A DNA stretch of 64,000 nt from Rhodococcus koreensis (GTDB lineage: Bacteria > Actinomycetota > Actinomycetes > Mycobacteriales > Mycobacteriaceae): assembly GCF_900105905.1 (NCBI RefSeq), contig NZ_FNSV01000007.1, positions 49,081 to 113,080 on the forward strand, written 5' to 3'. The notes under the pieces are model-generated. The model made no database searches. It saw only the letters and a program-made list of their open reading frames with translations, and had not been told where the DNA came from. Shown here piece after piece: positions 35,467-44,200 of the stretch; the first letter of the stretch is position 1; each line of letters starts with the position of its first letter. Position numbers and translations under genes: made by a program.

Positions 35467-35754
35467 TTATTCGGTGAGATGGACGCGGCTGTGCGTGGCC
35501 GCTTCCACGTCGGCCGCGGTGAGCTCGATCAATTGGTGGGCGAGGTCGGCCAACGCACGTGCCGTGGCCAGTTCGTCCCCGATCTCGGGGATCTCGGTGT
35601 CCGCGGGATTCCGGCGTGCGAGCCCGACCCCGACCAGGGTGTGGGTGTCGCGGGTTCGGAGCCGGGCCTGCGCCCGGGTTCTGGAGCCGCCTTCGTCGGC
35701 GTCGTGCTCGTCGATGACGATCTCCACAGACCACTTCTTCTCGTTCATGTTCAT
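35467..35754 (-). CDS. DUF1876 dormancy protein (Rv1738/Rv2632c family)
   Basis: About 95 residues from MNMNEKKWSVEIVIDEHDAD; ggagg lies 3 bp before the first ATG and 9 bp before the second, so the second (35748) may be the true start. Family features are the strand EKKWSVEIVIDEHD, the ARLRTRDTHTLVGVGLARRN hairpin and the helix ATARALADLAHQLIELTAAD. Mtb Rv1738, from the same family, is among the most strongly hypoxia-induced DosR genes and is structurally related to ribosome hibernation factors. It lies 33 bp upstream of the hydrogenase genes. Confidence 0.88.
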   Translation of the reverse strand: MNMNEKKWSVEIVIDEHDADEGGSRTRAQARLRTRDTHTLVGVGLARRNPADTEIPEIGDELATARALADLAHQLIELTAADVEAATHSRVHLTE

Positions 35755-35824
35755 CGGCCTCCGTTCGGTGCGGACGCAGTGTCGCGTCCTCGACGTGGTT
35801 GTCGGGTACGTGGGGGTGCCGCGA

Positions 35825-37234
35825 TCACGAGGCCACGACCACGCTCGTATCGGTTGACTTCGCGCACAACCCGAGAACGGCGCGAAACCCATCTGCTATC
35901 GAATCGGTCAAGGCGGCGAGATCGGGGACGGCGTCGGTGTCGGCGTTGATCCCGACACAGCATTGCGTGGTGTAGGACATCAGGGTGACGTTGAACGCCG
36001 ATCCGAGCGTGGGGCTGAACGCGTAGTAGTGCAGGATCTCCGAGCCGGCAATAAACAGTGGCACCGGAGATCCGACGACGTTCGAGGCGACGAAGTCGAC
36101 GTGTTTGAGCATGTTTCCGAGTGTCACGGCCGGGAGCAGGTTCAAAGCCCCGGCGATCATCGGAGACAGCGAAATCGCGGGCTCGTGGCGCCAGGTATCG
36201 ACTGTGGCGTGCACGCGGCGGATCAACTCGGCAGGGTCGCTGACATCGGTGGGTAGCGCAAAGCGCGCCAGGCTGATCCGGTTGCCACCCACCGGGTCCG
36301 TCTCGGTGCGCAGGCTGATCGGTAGCGTCATCCGTAGTTCGCTGATCTCGGTGCCGTGAAGTCGGTGATACTTCGCCATTCCCCGGAGGATTGCAGCGAG
36401 AAACGCGTCATTGAGCGAGCCGCCGCCGGTCGTGCCTGCCTGAGCGAGTGCCTCTAACGGGACGTCGAGCACCGCACAGTGGCGCCGTGTGCTGCGTTGC
36501 GTCATCACAGGCGACAGCGTGGAGAGGACGGGACGCACGAGGCGCATGGTGGAGCCGGCGACGGCAGCCGCCTGACGCCCGGCCTCTCTCGGGGCTCGAA
36601 CTGCTCGTATACCGTTGCGACCCAGTGCATTCGTTGCCCGATGGGCCACATCCGCCGCCGTGTCCCGGTACCAGGTGAGACGGCCAGGCGAAACGGCCGC
36701 TTCACCGTTTGGCGTGGTATCCCGAAGATCAGGACTTGACCTCGGGGTCCCTTCCCGGGCGAAATCTACGATCTCCCGGGCGATCTGCATGCCTCCCACT
36801 CCATCGGTGAGGGAGTGATGCACCTTCATCACGAAGGCGGATTTGCCGTCATCCAGTCCGTCGAGGACCGTGAACTCCCAGAGCGGGCGACACTTGTCGA
36901 ACGCGGTCATCTCGGCGGTCCGGGCGAACCGGAGTACCGCGTCCCACGTTCGGGGTTCGGTGAGGGTGTAGCGGCGCAGGTGCCAGGTCAGATCGAAATC
37001 CCGGTCCTCCGCCCACCGCGGCGGGGTCAGGCCCCTGGGATCTTCGATCACTTTCTGCCGGAAGATGGGTACCATCTCGATCGCCCGGCGCATCATGTCG
37101 ACGAATCGGGTCTGATCCGGGCCACGGTCGAGGAGCGCGACAGCGACGATGGTCGAGCGGAGGATCGGGTCTTCCTCCATTCGCCATGACATGAAATCCG
37201 TCTGGGTCATGTATCGCTGGTTGGTCGTGCTCAT
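35825..37234 (-). CDS. Wax ester synthase/diacylglycerol acyltransferase (WS/DGAT)
   Basis: 469 residues from the ATG of MSTTNQRYMTQTDFMSWRME; an in-frame TTG three codons earlier is a weaker start. The catalytic motif is HHSLTDG (139-145) followed by VGGMQIAREIVDFAREG. The C-terminal half has SLNDAFLAAILRGMAKYHRL and DFVASNVVGSPVPLFIAGSE. It is the third WS/DGAT of the window, upstream of DUF1876 and the hydrogenase genes on the same strand, so lipid storage and reductant disposal may be co-expressed. Confidence 0.9.
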   Translation of the reverse strand: MSTTNQRYMTQTDFMSWRMEEDPILRSTIVAVALLDRGPDQTRFVDMMRRAIEMVPIFRQKVIEDPRGLTPPRWAEDRDFDLTWHLRRYTLTEPRTWDAVLRFARTAEMTAFDKCRPLWEFTVLDGLDDGKSAFVMKVHHSLTDGVGGMQIAREIVDFAREGTPRSSPDLRDTTPNGEAAVSPGRLTWYRDTAADVAHRATNALGRNGIRAVRAPREAGRQAAAVAGSTMRLVRPVLSTLSPVMTQRSTRRHCAVLDVPLEALAQAGTTGGGSLNDAFLAAILRGMAKYHRLHGTEISELRMTLPISLRTETDPVGGNRISLARFALPTDVSDPAELIRRVHATVDTWRHEPAISLSPMIAGALNLLPAVTLGNMLKHVDFVASNVVGSPVPLFIAGSEILHYYAFSPTLGSAFNVTLMSYTTQCCVGINADTDAVPDLAALTDSIADGFRAVLGLCAKSTDTSVVVAS

Positions 37235-37278
37235 AGCGGTCAACTCGCCCTTCGATCGGCCCGGGTATCGGCCTCCGG

Positions 37279-37302
37279 GGAGTCGATCCTTCGGCTCCCT
37301 GG
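37279..37302 (-). promoter_or_regulatory. Imperfect palindrome upstream of WS/DGAT
   Basis: ggagtcga-tcct-tcggctcc is a near-perfect inverted repeat 45 bp upstream of the acyltransferase and just downstream of the micropeptide. It could be a DevR-like site or a terminator for the SHOCT-micropeptide transcript; sequence alone does not decide. Confidence 0.3.
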
Positions 37303-37310
37303 CGACGGAG

Positions 37311-37397
37311 TCACATCGGCATCATGTGCATGGGGGGCAGAATGCCCATGCTGTGCAGCCACATCATGAACATGTGGAACATCTGCATCGCATCCAT
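37311..37397 (-). CDS. Met/His-rich membrane micropeptide, 28 residues
   Basis: ATG to TGA encodes MDAMQMFHMFMMWLHSMGIL followed by PPMHMMPM. Eleven of 28 residues are methionine and three are histidine, arranged in a short amphipathic or membrane-spanning stretch. A near-ideal Shine-Dalgarno (gagaggagg, 37406-37414) lies 8 nt upstream of the ATG. It follows the SHOCT gene by 5 bp, or by 28 bp if the SHOCT frame is restored. Met and His clusters of this kind bind Cu(I) in other proteins, so a metal-linked or membrane role is possible but unproven. No family is recognised. Confidence 0.6.
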   Translation of the reverse strand: MDAMQMFHMFMMWLHSMGILPPMHMMPM

Positions 37398-37402
37398 CAC
37401 AA

Positions 37403-37699
37403 TTACCTCCTCTCGGTGGTGGGCGTCAGGGTGTTTTCCCTGCGCGGAGAATGCTCAGGCGACTGTTGTATTCCGTCTCGTCTGTATTCCGTCTCGTCGA
37501 TTTCCCCGCGTGCGAACCGCTCGGCAAGAACCGCTTCGGCGCTGCGAAGTGCAGGCGACGCGCCTGGCGACGCCGGGAAGGAGTGGCTCGTATAGCGGAT
37601 CACCAAGAAGATCCCGAGAATCAGCAGCCCCCAGAAGAGCGCCATCCCGACGAACATCAGGGCATACCCCCAACCACCGGAATAGTCGTCATACATCAC
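37403..37699 (-). CDS. SHOCT-domain small membrane protein with altered C-terminus
   Basis: 98 residues. An N-terminal transmembrane helix (YALMFVGMALFWGLLILGIF) precedes a linker and a C-terminal SHOCT motif, AVLAERFARGEIDETEYRR. A 16-bp tandem duplication at 37467-37498 shifts the frame inside the motif. Without one copy the protein would end GEIDETEYNSRLSILRAGKT P and stop, which fits the SHOCT consensus (E-Y-x-x-R-L-x-x-L) much better. The present tail is therefore probably an accident. taggaggg precedes the start. The micropeptide follows directly. Confidence 0.8.
   Translation of the reverse strand: MMYDDYSGGWGYALMFVGMALFWGLLILGIFLVIRYTSHSFPASPGASPALRSAEAVLAERFARGEIDETEYRRDGIQQSPEHSPRRENTLTPTTERR
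37467..37498. repeat. 16-bp tandem duplication inside the SHOCT gene
   Basis: tgtattccgtctcgtc is present twice in a row (37467-37482 and 37483-37498). The length is not a multiple of three, so the reading frame of the SHOCT gene changes at the second copy. Confidence 0.85.
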
Positions 37700-37842
37700 G
37701 GTGCGGCCCTCCTACAGACAGTTCGGCGGTGTTCGTCCGGAATGGATCTACCGTCCTTCTGCCTCCAGTGTCCGACTACCGGAGGTGGTCTTCACAGGGT
37801 CTTTCGGCCGTTTCATGAGTACCACCGGAGGAATGAACACCA

Positions 37843-37864
37843 CGTATACGGTGTTTGTATACAC
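37843..37864. promoter_or_regulatory. Paired gtatac motif upstream of serine hydrolase
   Basis: cgtatacg is an 8-bp palindrome and gtatac recurs 13 bp further on (37857-37862). Two AT-rich palindromes one helical turn apart in GC-rich DNA, about 50 bp before a start codon, suggest a repressor operator. Confidence 0.35.
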
Positions 37865-37913
37865 AAGATGGTGGTGGCGCCAGGCGACCGCTGGAAGGTA
37901 GAAGACGTGCATC

Positions 37914-39146
37914 ATGACCAGCTCTCGTGAATCGGCGAAGAGGTCGGCGACCGATAGTGCGGTGGCCCGGGCACAGTTGCCCGCGCCTCGCATGATGCTC
38001 GTCGACCCTCGTTTCGGCGGGCTGGCGGGACAGTTCTTCCGGCTCTTCGGGCGGCCCAGCGACGGGGGCGGGGCCCTCGCGCTCTACCTTCACGGCGAGC
38101 CTGTGGTCGATATCTGGTCGGGGTGGGCTACCCCGGACACGCGCTGGCAAGCTGACACCGTATCGGTGTCCTTTTCGACCGGAAAGGGCGTTGCAAGCAC
38201 GGTGCTGCACCGTCTCGTGGACCGCGGACTGATTATTTACGACGCGCCCGTCGCCGAGTACTGGCCCGAGTTCGCGAGCGCCGGAAAAGAGTTGGTAACG
38301 GTGCGCGAGCTGTTGACGCACCGAGCCGGGCTGCAACAGGTGCGCGGTCTGGTACCGGGCCCGTCGGCTCTGTTCGATCACGACAGCGTCGTCGGCGCGC
38401 TCGCATCCGCGACGCCGGATCGGCGCCGCGCCGTCATGCCGGGCTATCACGCCGTCACGTTCGGTTCGTTGGTTGCGGAGCTCACCACGCGGGCAACCGG
38501 GTCGTCGTTCACCGACCTCGTCCGCACCGAAATCGCCGAACCCCTCGGAGTCGGAGAGTTTTGGTTCCAGGTGCCTGCGGAGGAACGTCACCGCATCGCG
38601 AAGCTGTTCCCCCGGATCAATCCGTTTGGAGTGCCGTGGGAAACGGCGTCGTTCGCGCTGTCCTGCCTGCCCGTCCTTCGGAACATCGCCAACGCAGGCA
38701 TGCCGGAAGGATTCGACGAGCTTGTACGAAATCCAGCGATTCACGACTATGTGATGCCCGGATGGAACGGTGTCTTCAGCGCCCGCGCTCTCGCCCGGAT
38801 GTATGCGGCGATCGCGAACCGCGGCGTTGTGGGTGGTAACCGATTCCTCAGCGAGGAGACTCTCGCGCAAGTCGGTGAGGTACAGACGACGGCGCGAGAC
38901 TACGTGCTCGGAATTCGGATGAACTGGCGGCTGGGCTATCACTCGGCGTTCGTCGCCAGCCGCAACCAGTCTCCACACGCGTTCGGGCACTACGGGCTCG
39001 GTGGGTCAGGCGCGTTCGCCGATCCAGAAACCGGATTGTCGGTCGCATTCGTGACGAACCGGATGGGTGGTGCACTGACCCCGTTCGCCGACCTGCGTCT
39101 GGCGAAACTGGGCGCGCAGGCGGAATCGATCGCCCGGCGATTATGA
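37914..39146 (+). CDS. Beta-lactamase-fold serine hydrolase/esterase
   Basis: 410 residues. The nucleophile motif S-x-x-K is SFSTGKGVAST (~residue 85), the second motif Y-x-N/H equivalent is MPGYHAVTFGSLVAEL, and the C-terminal HYGLGGSGAFADPETGLSVA replaces the KTG box, as in class C-like esterases (EstB, actinobacterial LipD/LipE/LipL group). No signal peptide is evident, so a cytoplasmic carboxylesterase or lipase is likely. It could mobilise or remodel stored lipid (inference). Divergent from the SHOCT-micropeptide unit. Confidence 0.8.
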   Translation: MTSSRESAKRSATDSAVARAQLPAPRMMLVDPRFGGLAGQFFRLFGRPSDGGGALALYLHGEPVVDIWSGWATPDTRWQADTVSVSFSTGKGVASTVLHRLVDRGLIIYDAPVAEYWPEFASAGKELVTVRELLTHRAGLQQVRGLVPGPSALFDHDSVVGALASATPDRRRAVMPGYHAVTFGSLVAELTTRATGSSFTDLVRTEIAEPLGVGEFWFQVPAEERHRIAKLFPRINPFGVPWETASFALSCLPVLRNIANAGMPEGFDELVRNPAIHDYVMPGWNGVFSARALARMYAAIANRGVVGGNRFLSEETLAQVGEVQTTARDYVLGIRMNWRLGYHSAFVASRNQSPHAFGHYGLGGSGAFADPETGLSVAFVTNRMGGALTPFADLRLAKLGAQAESIARRL

Positions 39147-39194
39147 ATGCGATGTGGCAGCATGCCCGTCGGCACGGCCGAGTCATCGCGGACG

Positions 39195-40090
39195 TCAGTT
39201 CGTCTGGCGACAGATCATGAGCGGGCAGGCAACGTGATGGAGCAGGTTCTGGCTCGTCGAGCCCATAAGAGCACCGGCCAGTCGGTTGTGGCCGTGGCTG
39301 CCGACTACGACGAGTTGGGCGTCGCGAGCATACTCGAGGATCAGCTCCGCCGGGTTTGCCTGCTCGATGATGGTGGTCAATTGCAGATCCGGGAATTTCT
39401 CCCGCCAGCCCGCAAGATTTTCTGCCATCAGAACGGATTGTTCTTCCTCGACGACCGCCCAGTTCACCATCTTCAAGGCCGTGTCGCGCCCCGCAATATC
39501 ACCGGCACCCCAGCCGTGTACCGCCAGGAGTGGGACCTCGAAGGTCGCCGCGAACTCGACGGCCGTGTTGATTGCGAGTGAGCTTAGTTCACTTCCGTCG
39601 ACCCCGACGACGACGGGACGGTGGTCGGGCACCGTGGACGAGGACTCGGATCGGAACACCACGACGGGACAGTGCGCACGGTTGACCACCTGCATGACCG
39701 TGGACCCGGTGACGAGGGACGCCATCGCTCCCGCACCCGTTGATCCCACCACTACCAGCTCGGCATGCGTGCTCAATCCCGCGAGTGCCGGTCCGGCCGG
39801 TCCTGGCAGCGTGCTGGTCGACACCGTGACGTCAGGAAACGCGCTCGCCACTCGCCGACCTGCCCGATCCAGGATTTCGTGGGCAGAGCGCTCGACCTCC
39901 TCGGCGAACTCGTTCTGATAGAGCAGGGCCGCCTCGCTGTAGTGGTATCCCGGACTCGGCAGGACATGGGCCAGCAGCAATGGAACAGACTTCTGCCGGC
40001 GACCGCCGCCGCCCACACCGCGGCTCGCATCGCACGTTCCGAACCGTCTACACCGACAATGATGGACTGGTGTTGTGCGAGAACGCTCAT
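39195..40090 (-). pseudogene. Tandem universal stress protein, frameshifted
   Basis: The start region MSVLAQHQSIIVGVDGSERA is in one frame. After AAVWAAAVAG (about 40000-40010) the similarity moves to another frame, RQKSVPLLLAHVLPSPGYHY, and continues through two Usp domains with VVGSTGAGAMASLVTGSTVM and VVGSHGHNRLAGALMGSTSQ. Restoring one base gives a ~298-residue normal USP. Unlike the other indels this one is not in a long homopolymer, so real decay is plausible. Confidence 0.8.
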
Positions 40091-40208
40091 CCTTCTCAAC
40101 TCCTTGCTCGGGCGGACGGCCGCGTTGGCGAAGTGTCCATGTTCGGCTGCCGATTGCGCTGGGTCGCACCCCGCTACCGCCACGGTCGCACCGGCGGGAG
40201 TGCAGTCA

Positions 40209-40226
40209 CTAGGGGCATTGGTCACC
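40209..40226 (-). promoter_or_regulatory. Candidate DevR box upstream of USP
   Basis: Coding-strand reading ggtgaccaatgcccctag fits GTGACC-N-TGCCCCTA and lies ~120 bp upstream of the frameshifted USP. Confidence 0.4.
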
Positions 40227-40324
40227 GCACTCACGCTCCAACGGACCGGAAAGTGACGGTAGACCCTACTCGGTGGACGACATCGTTGGTTGAATCCGAA
40301 GGACCACGACACCTGGAGTTCGCC

Positions 40325-40537
40325 ATGAATCCCACACCCCACCGTCACCAAAGGGGGCATCCGCCGACGACGGGGGTCCGATCACAGACGGCGACGACCG
40401 ACGCTCCCCGCTCGAGGGTGCAGTACTCATCGCAGCCTGCGCCGATCATGAGCGAAGACCGAATTGTTTGGCCCGATCCGAGCCCGTTGACCGAATGGTG
40501 GACGCGCGTGATGTTCGGCGCACACACGTCGAACTAG
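40325..40537 (+). CDS. Small polar protein of unknown function
   Basis: 70 residues from MNPTPHRHQRGHPPTTGVRS, rich in Pro, Thr, Arg and His, with a tryptophan-containing end VWPDPSPLTEWWTRVMFGAH. cctggag lies about 6 bp upstream. No domain is recognised and the composition is typical of chance frames too, so coding status is uncertain. It precedes the flavodoxin gene by 80 bp on the same strand. Confidence 0.35.
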   Translation: MNPTPHRHQRGHPPTTGVRSQTATTDAPRSRVQYSSQPAPIMSEDRIVWPDPSPLTEWWTRVMFGAHTSN

Positions 40538-40617
40538 CAACACGATTGCCCGGAACATGTTTGTGTACAGTCTTTTTCCTACTCATCCCACCAACCGCCC
40601 ACTCCCGAGGAGTCAAC

Positions 40618-41151
40618 ATGCGAACACTCGTGGTCTACGAGTCGATGTTCGGAAATACCCGACACGTGGCCGAAGCAATCGCCCGAGGTCTCGAGGACGC
40701 CGGAACCGTGGCAACGGTCCCGGTTGCCCGAGTCGGCGATGAGGACTTGTCCAGTTACGACCTTGTAATGGTGGGCGGCCCGACGCATGTCCACGGGATG
40801 AGTCGCGATTCGACCCGCCACGGGGCGGCAGTGACAGCGCACAAGCCGGACAGCTCTGTCACATTGGAGCCCGATGCAGAAAGCGAGGGACTCCGCGAAT
40901 GGCTCGACGGACTGCCACCATCGCACGGGAAAGCGGTGGCGTTCGACACCCGTGCCGGCGGTCCTGCCCTCCTGACCGGCAGAGCATCGAAAGGCATCTG
41001 CCGGAAACTGCGTCTGCGCGGATTCGATCTCGTCGCCGAGTCCGAGAGCTTCCTCGTCGACAAGGAGTCGCGACTGGAGGAAGGTGAGGAGACGCGTGCC
41101 GAGCAATGGGGCCGCACACTCGCCCAGCAGACCAGTTCCTCTCGGAAGTAA
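40618..41151 (+). CDS. Flavodoxin-family protein
   Basis: 177 residues from MRTLVVYESMFGNTRHVAEA, with gagg shortly upstream. The FMN phosphate loop is ESMFGNTRHVAEAIARGLED; DLVMVGGPTHVHGMSRDSTR is the second flavin loop. The middle region is longer than in small flavodoxins. It is a likely one-electron carrier in the cytoplasm, perhaps working with the hydrogenase or nitroreductases (inference). A strong inverted repeat follows the stop. Confidence 0.85.
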   Translation: MRTLVVYESMFGNTRHVAEAIARGLEDAGTVATVPVARVGDEDLSSYDLVMVGGPTHVHGMSRDSTRHGAAVTAHKPDSSVTLEPDAESEGLREWLDGLPPSHGKAVAFDTRAGGPALLTGRASKGICRKLRLRGFDLVAESESFLVDKESRLEEGEETRAEQWGRTLAQQTSSSRK

Positions 41152-41159
41152 CGACTCTT

Positions 41160-41195
41160 GGCCCAGCGCCAACCGCATGGTGGCCCCGCTGGGCC
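41160..41195 (+). terminator. 9-bp perfect hairpin after flavodoxin gene
   Basis: ggcccagcg (41160-41168) pairs with cgctgggcc (41187-41195) across an 18-nt loop. No T-run follows. It may be an actinobacterial-type terminator for the flavodoxin gene or an attenuator ahead of the trehalose enzyme. acgactcttggccc, which overlaps the left arm, also looks like a weak DevR half-site. Confidence 0.45.
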
Positions 41196-41226
41196 TTCCA
41201 CGTGTCCATCAACCGGAGGTTGACCT

Positions 41227-44200
41227 ATGTCGACGCCCGCGATCGACCTGCGGCGACATGACGCGGTGATCTTCGACCTCGACAATGTGTTGCCCGACAT
41301 CTCGACAGCACCGGACCTCCTGTCGCAGGACTCGTTCGACAGCGCCCCCATTCGGTGCGGAAACCTGGACAGCACAGACCTGTTCCACCAGAAAGTCGCA
41401 CATGGCTCCGTTGTTCCCGTCGACTCCACGGTGACTCTGCTCCGCCAACTGCGGAGCCTCGGGGTGGCGACAGCGGCCTTCTCGTCTCATCGACATGTTC
41501 AACAGGTCCTCGACGCCGCAGGGATCGCCGATTTGTTCGCTGTGCGGGCCGACGGTGCATCGCCCGTCGACGCCGCCAATCGACTCGGTATCCGACCTGA
41601 CGGTGCGGTCATCGTCACGGCATCAGGAGCAACGACAACCGCGGCTCGCAGCGACGGTTTCGGTCTAGTAGTCGGGGTCGGCCGTGACCGCCATGCTGAC
41701 GAACTGCGAAAATGCGGGGCAGATATGGTCGTGGCCGACGCCTCCGAGATACAGATCCGTGCAGTCGATCCCCGCCTGTCCGAGATTCCCGACGCTCTCA
41801 CGTCTCGTCACGAGCTCACCGCCCTCCTCCGCGTCCGCCGCCCCGCCGTGTTTCTCGACTTCGACGGCACGCTGTCCGAGATCGTGTCAGATCCGCCGAA
41901 GGCCGTCCTCATGGACGGGGTGGCCACCGAGTTGACCAGACTGACGCGTGAATGCCCTGTAGCCGTCATCAGTGGACGCGACCTCGAGGACGTGCAAGCA
42001 CGGGTCGGCCTGAAGGAGATCTGGTACGCGGGCAGCCACGGATACGAGTTGGCCGGACCGCAGGGGCAGTACTACCAGAACCCTGACGCGCTCGCCGCGG
42101 TGCCGGCACTGGCGCAGGCGACTCGCGCGCTCACCAGTCGGCTGCGCGAGGTGCCAGGTGTGGTGATCGAACCCAAGAAGTTCACCGTCGCCGTGCACTA
42201 CCGCAACGTCGCCACCGACCGGTTGGACGAGGTCCTCGCCACCGTCCGTGACGTCGCCACTTCCGGAGACGTCAGGCTGCGAGTTACCGGTGGCCGCAAA
42301 GTCGTCGAACTCCGTCCTGATGTCGACTGGGACAAGGGCCGCGCGCTGAACTGGGTACTCGAGCACCTTCTCGACGCGAAGTCCCTGCTTCCGATCTACG
42401 TCGGTGACGACCTCACCGACGAGGACGCATTCGACGCCGTCGCAGATACCGGAGTAGGGATAGTCGTCCGCAGCAGAGAGATCGGGAATCGACGGTCGGC
42501 GGCGCGATTCGCCGTGAACGATCCGGTTCAGGTCCGTGAACTGTTGCAGCGGCTCGCCGACCTCCTCGGCCGCGACCCGGAAACCGCTGCCGCGGCCGAT
42601 ACGTGGATGTTGTTCTTCGACGGCTACGACCCGGCGACCGAGAAGCTACGAGAGGCAATCTGCACGTTGGGGAATGGCTACTTCGGCACTCGTGGTTGCG
42701 CACCGGAATCAACCGCCGACACGATCCACTACCCAGGTACGTATCTTGCGGGTGTGTACAACCGTCTGCACGACGATCGCGCAGGGATGTCGGTTGTCAA
42801 CGAAAGCATGGTCAATGCACCGAACTGGCTGACCACCACGTTCCGGGTCGAGGGTGGACCGTGGTTCGACATCGATGCCGTCGAGTTGCTCGAGTATCGT
42901 CAATACCTCAATCTTCGTCGCGCCGTGCTCACCCGCCGATTTCGATACCACGACGCCGGCGGTCGAACCACGTCGGTCATCCAACGACGGTTCGTCGCCA
43001 TGCACCTCCCCCACGTGTGCGCGCTGCAGACGACAATTATCGCGGAGGACTGGTCCGGATCCCTCGAATTTCGTTCGGCTCTCGATGGTTCGGTCCGAAA
43101 CACTCTCGTCGACCGATACCGAGATCTCGCCGACGATCATCTCGAACTCATCGATTCGGGCGCCTTGGGGGAAGACTCTGTTGTGTTGACGGTGCAAACC
43201 AATCAGTCGCGTATTCCTGTGGCCATGGCTGCGCGCACCACACTGTCCTCGCGAGGCCGACGCCACGAGCCCACGTTCCGGCTGCTCGAGGGCGACCACA
43301 GAGTCGGGCACGACATCACAGTCGACCTGAAGACCGGTGACTCGGTGACGTTCGAGAAGGTGGTGACGGTCTTCACCGGGCGTGATCACGCGATGTCCGA
43401 GCCGGCTGACGAAGCGGCGCGGTGGCTTTCGTGCATCGGCGCGTTCGACGACGTGCTCGATGGTCACGTTCTGGCGTGGGAGCACCTGTGGGACCGTGTC
43501 GGAATCACACTCGGAAATTATGAGGACGCTCGGCGCATCACACGGTTTCATCAGATGCAACTCCTGCAGACCGTCTCGCCGAACACCGCCGATCTCGACG
43601 TCGGCGTGCCCGCCCGGGGACTTCACGGCGAAGCCTATCGAGGGCACATCTTCTGGGACGAACTGTTCGTCTTCCCGGTCCTGAACCTGCGAGTGCCGGC
43701 CTTGACCCGTTCGTTGCTCCGTTACCGATACCGCCGGCTACCGGAGGCGCGCCGGGCGGCGCATGCGGCCGGCTACCGTGGCGCGATGTTCCCGTGGCAG
43801 TCGGGTAGCGACGGCCGGGAGGAAAGTCAGCAGGTGCACCTCAACCCGCAGTCCGGCCGCTGGCTCCCGGACCCGAGTTGGCGCCAACATCACATCGGCA
43901 TCGCGATCGCCTACAACGTATGGCAGTACTACCAGGTCACTGGCGACATCGAGTTTCTCAGTGATTTCGGCGCCGAAATGCTGATAGAGATAGCTCGATT
44001 CTTCGCCAGCCTCTCCTCCTATGAGCGATCCCGCGGGCGTTACACGATCCGTGGCGTGATGGGCCCGGACGAGTTTCACTCCGGCTACCCCGAGGCTCCA
44101 TACGAGGGAGTCGACAACAACGCCTACACCAATGTGATGGCTGTATGGGTAATCCTCCGGGCGATCGAGGCGCTCGACGCGATTCCGGCCGCGAACCGAT

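Noticed and set aside
37748..37913. Minus-strand 55-residue frame starting MMHVFYLPAVAWRHHHLVYT
   Set aside because: It has histidines and a hydrophobic stretch, but no good Shine-Dalgarno; it overlaps the start of the divergent hydrolase gene and covers the gtatac operator-like site.
41149..41168. DevR box upstream of the OtsB1-like gene
   Set aside because: Only a half-site matches, and it is better explained as the left arm of the 9-bp hairpin.
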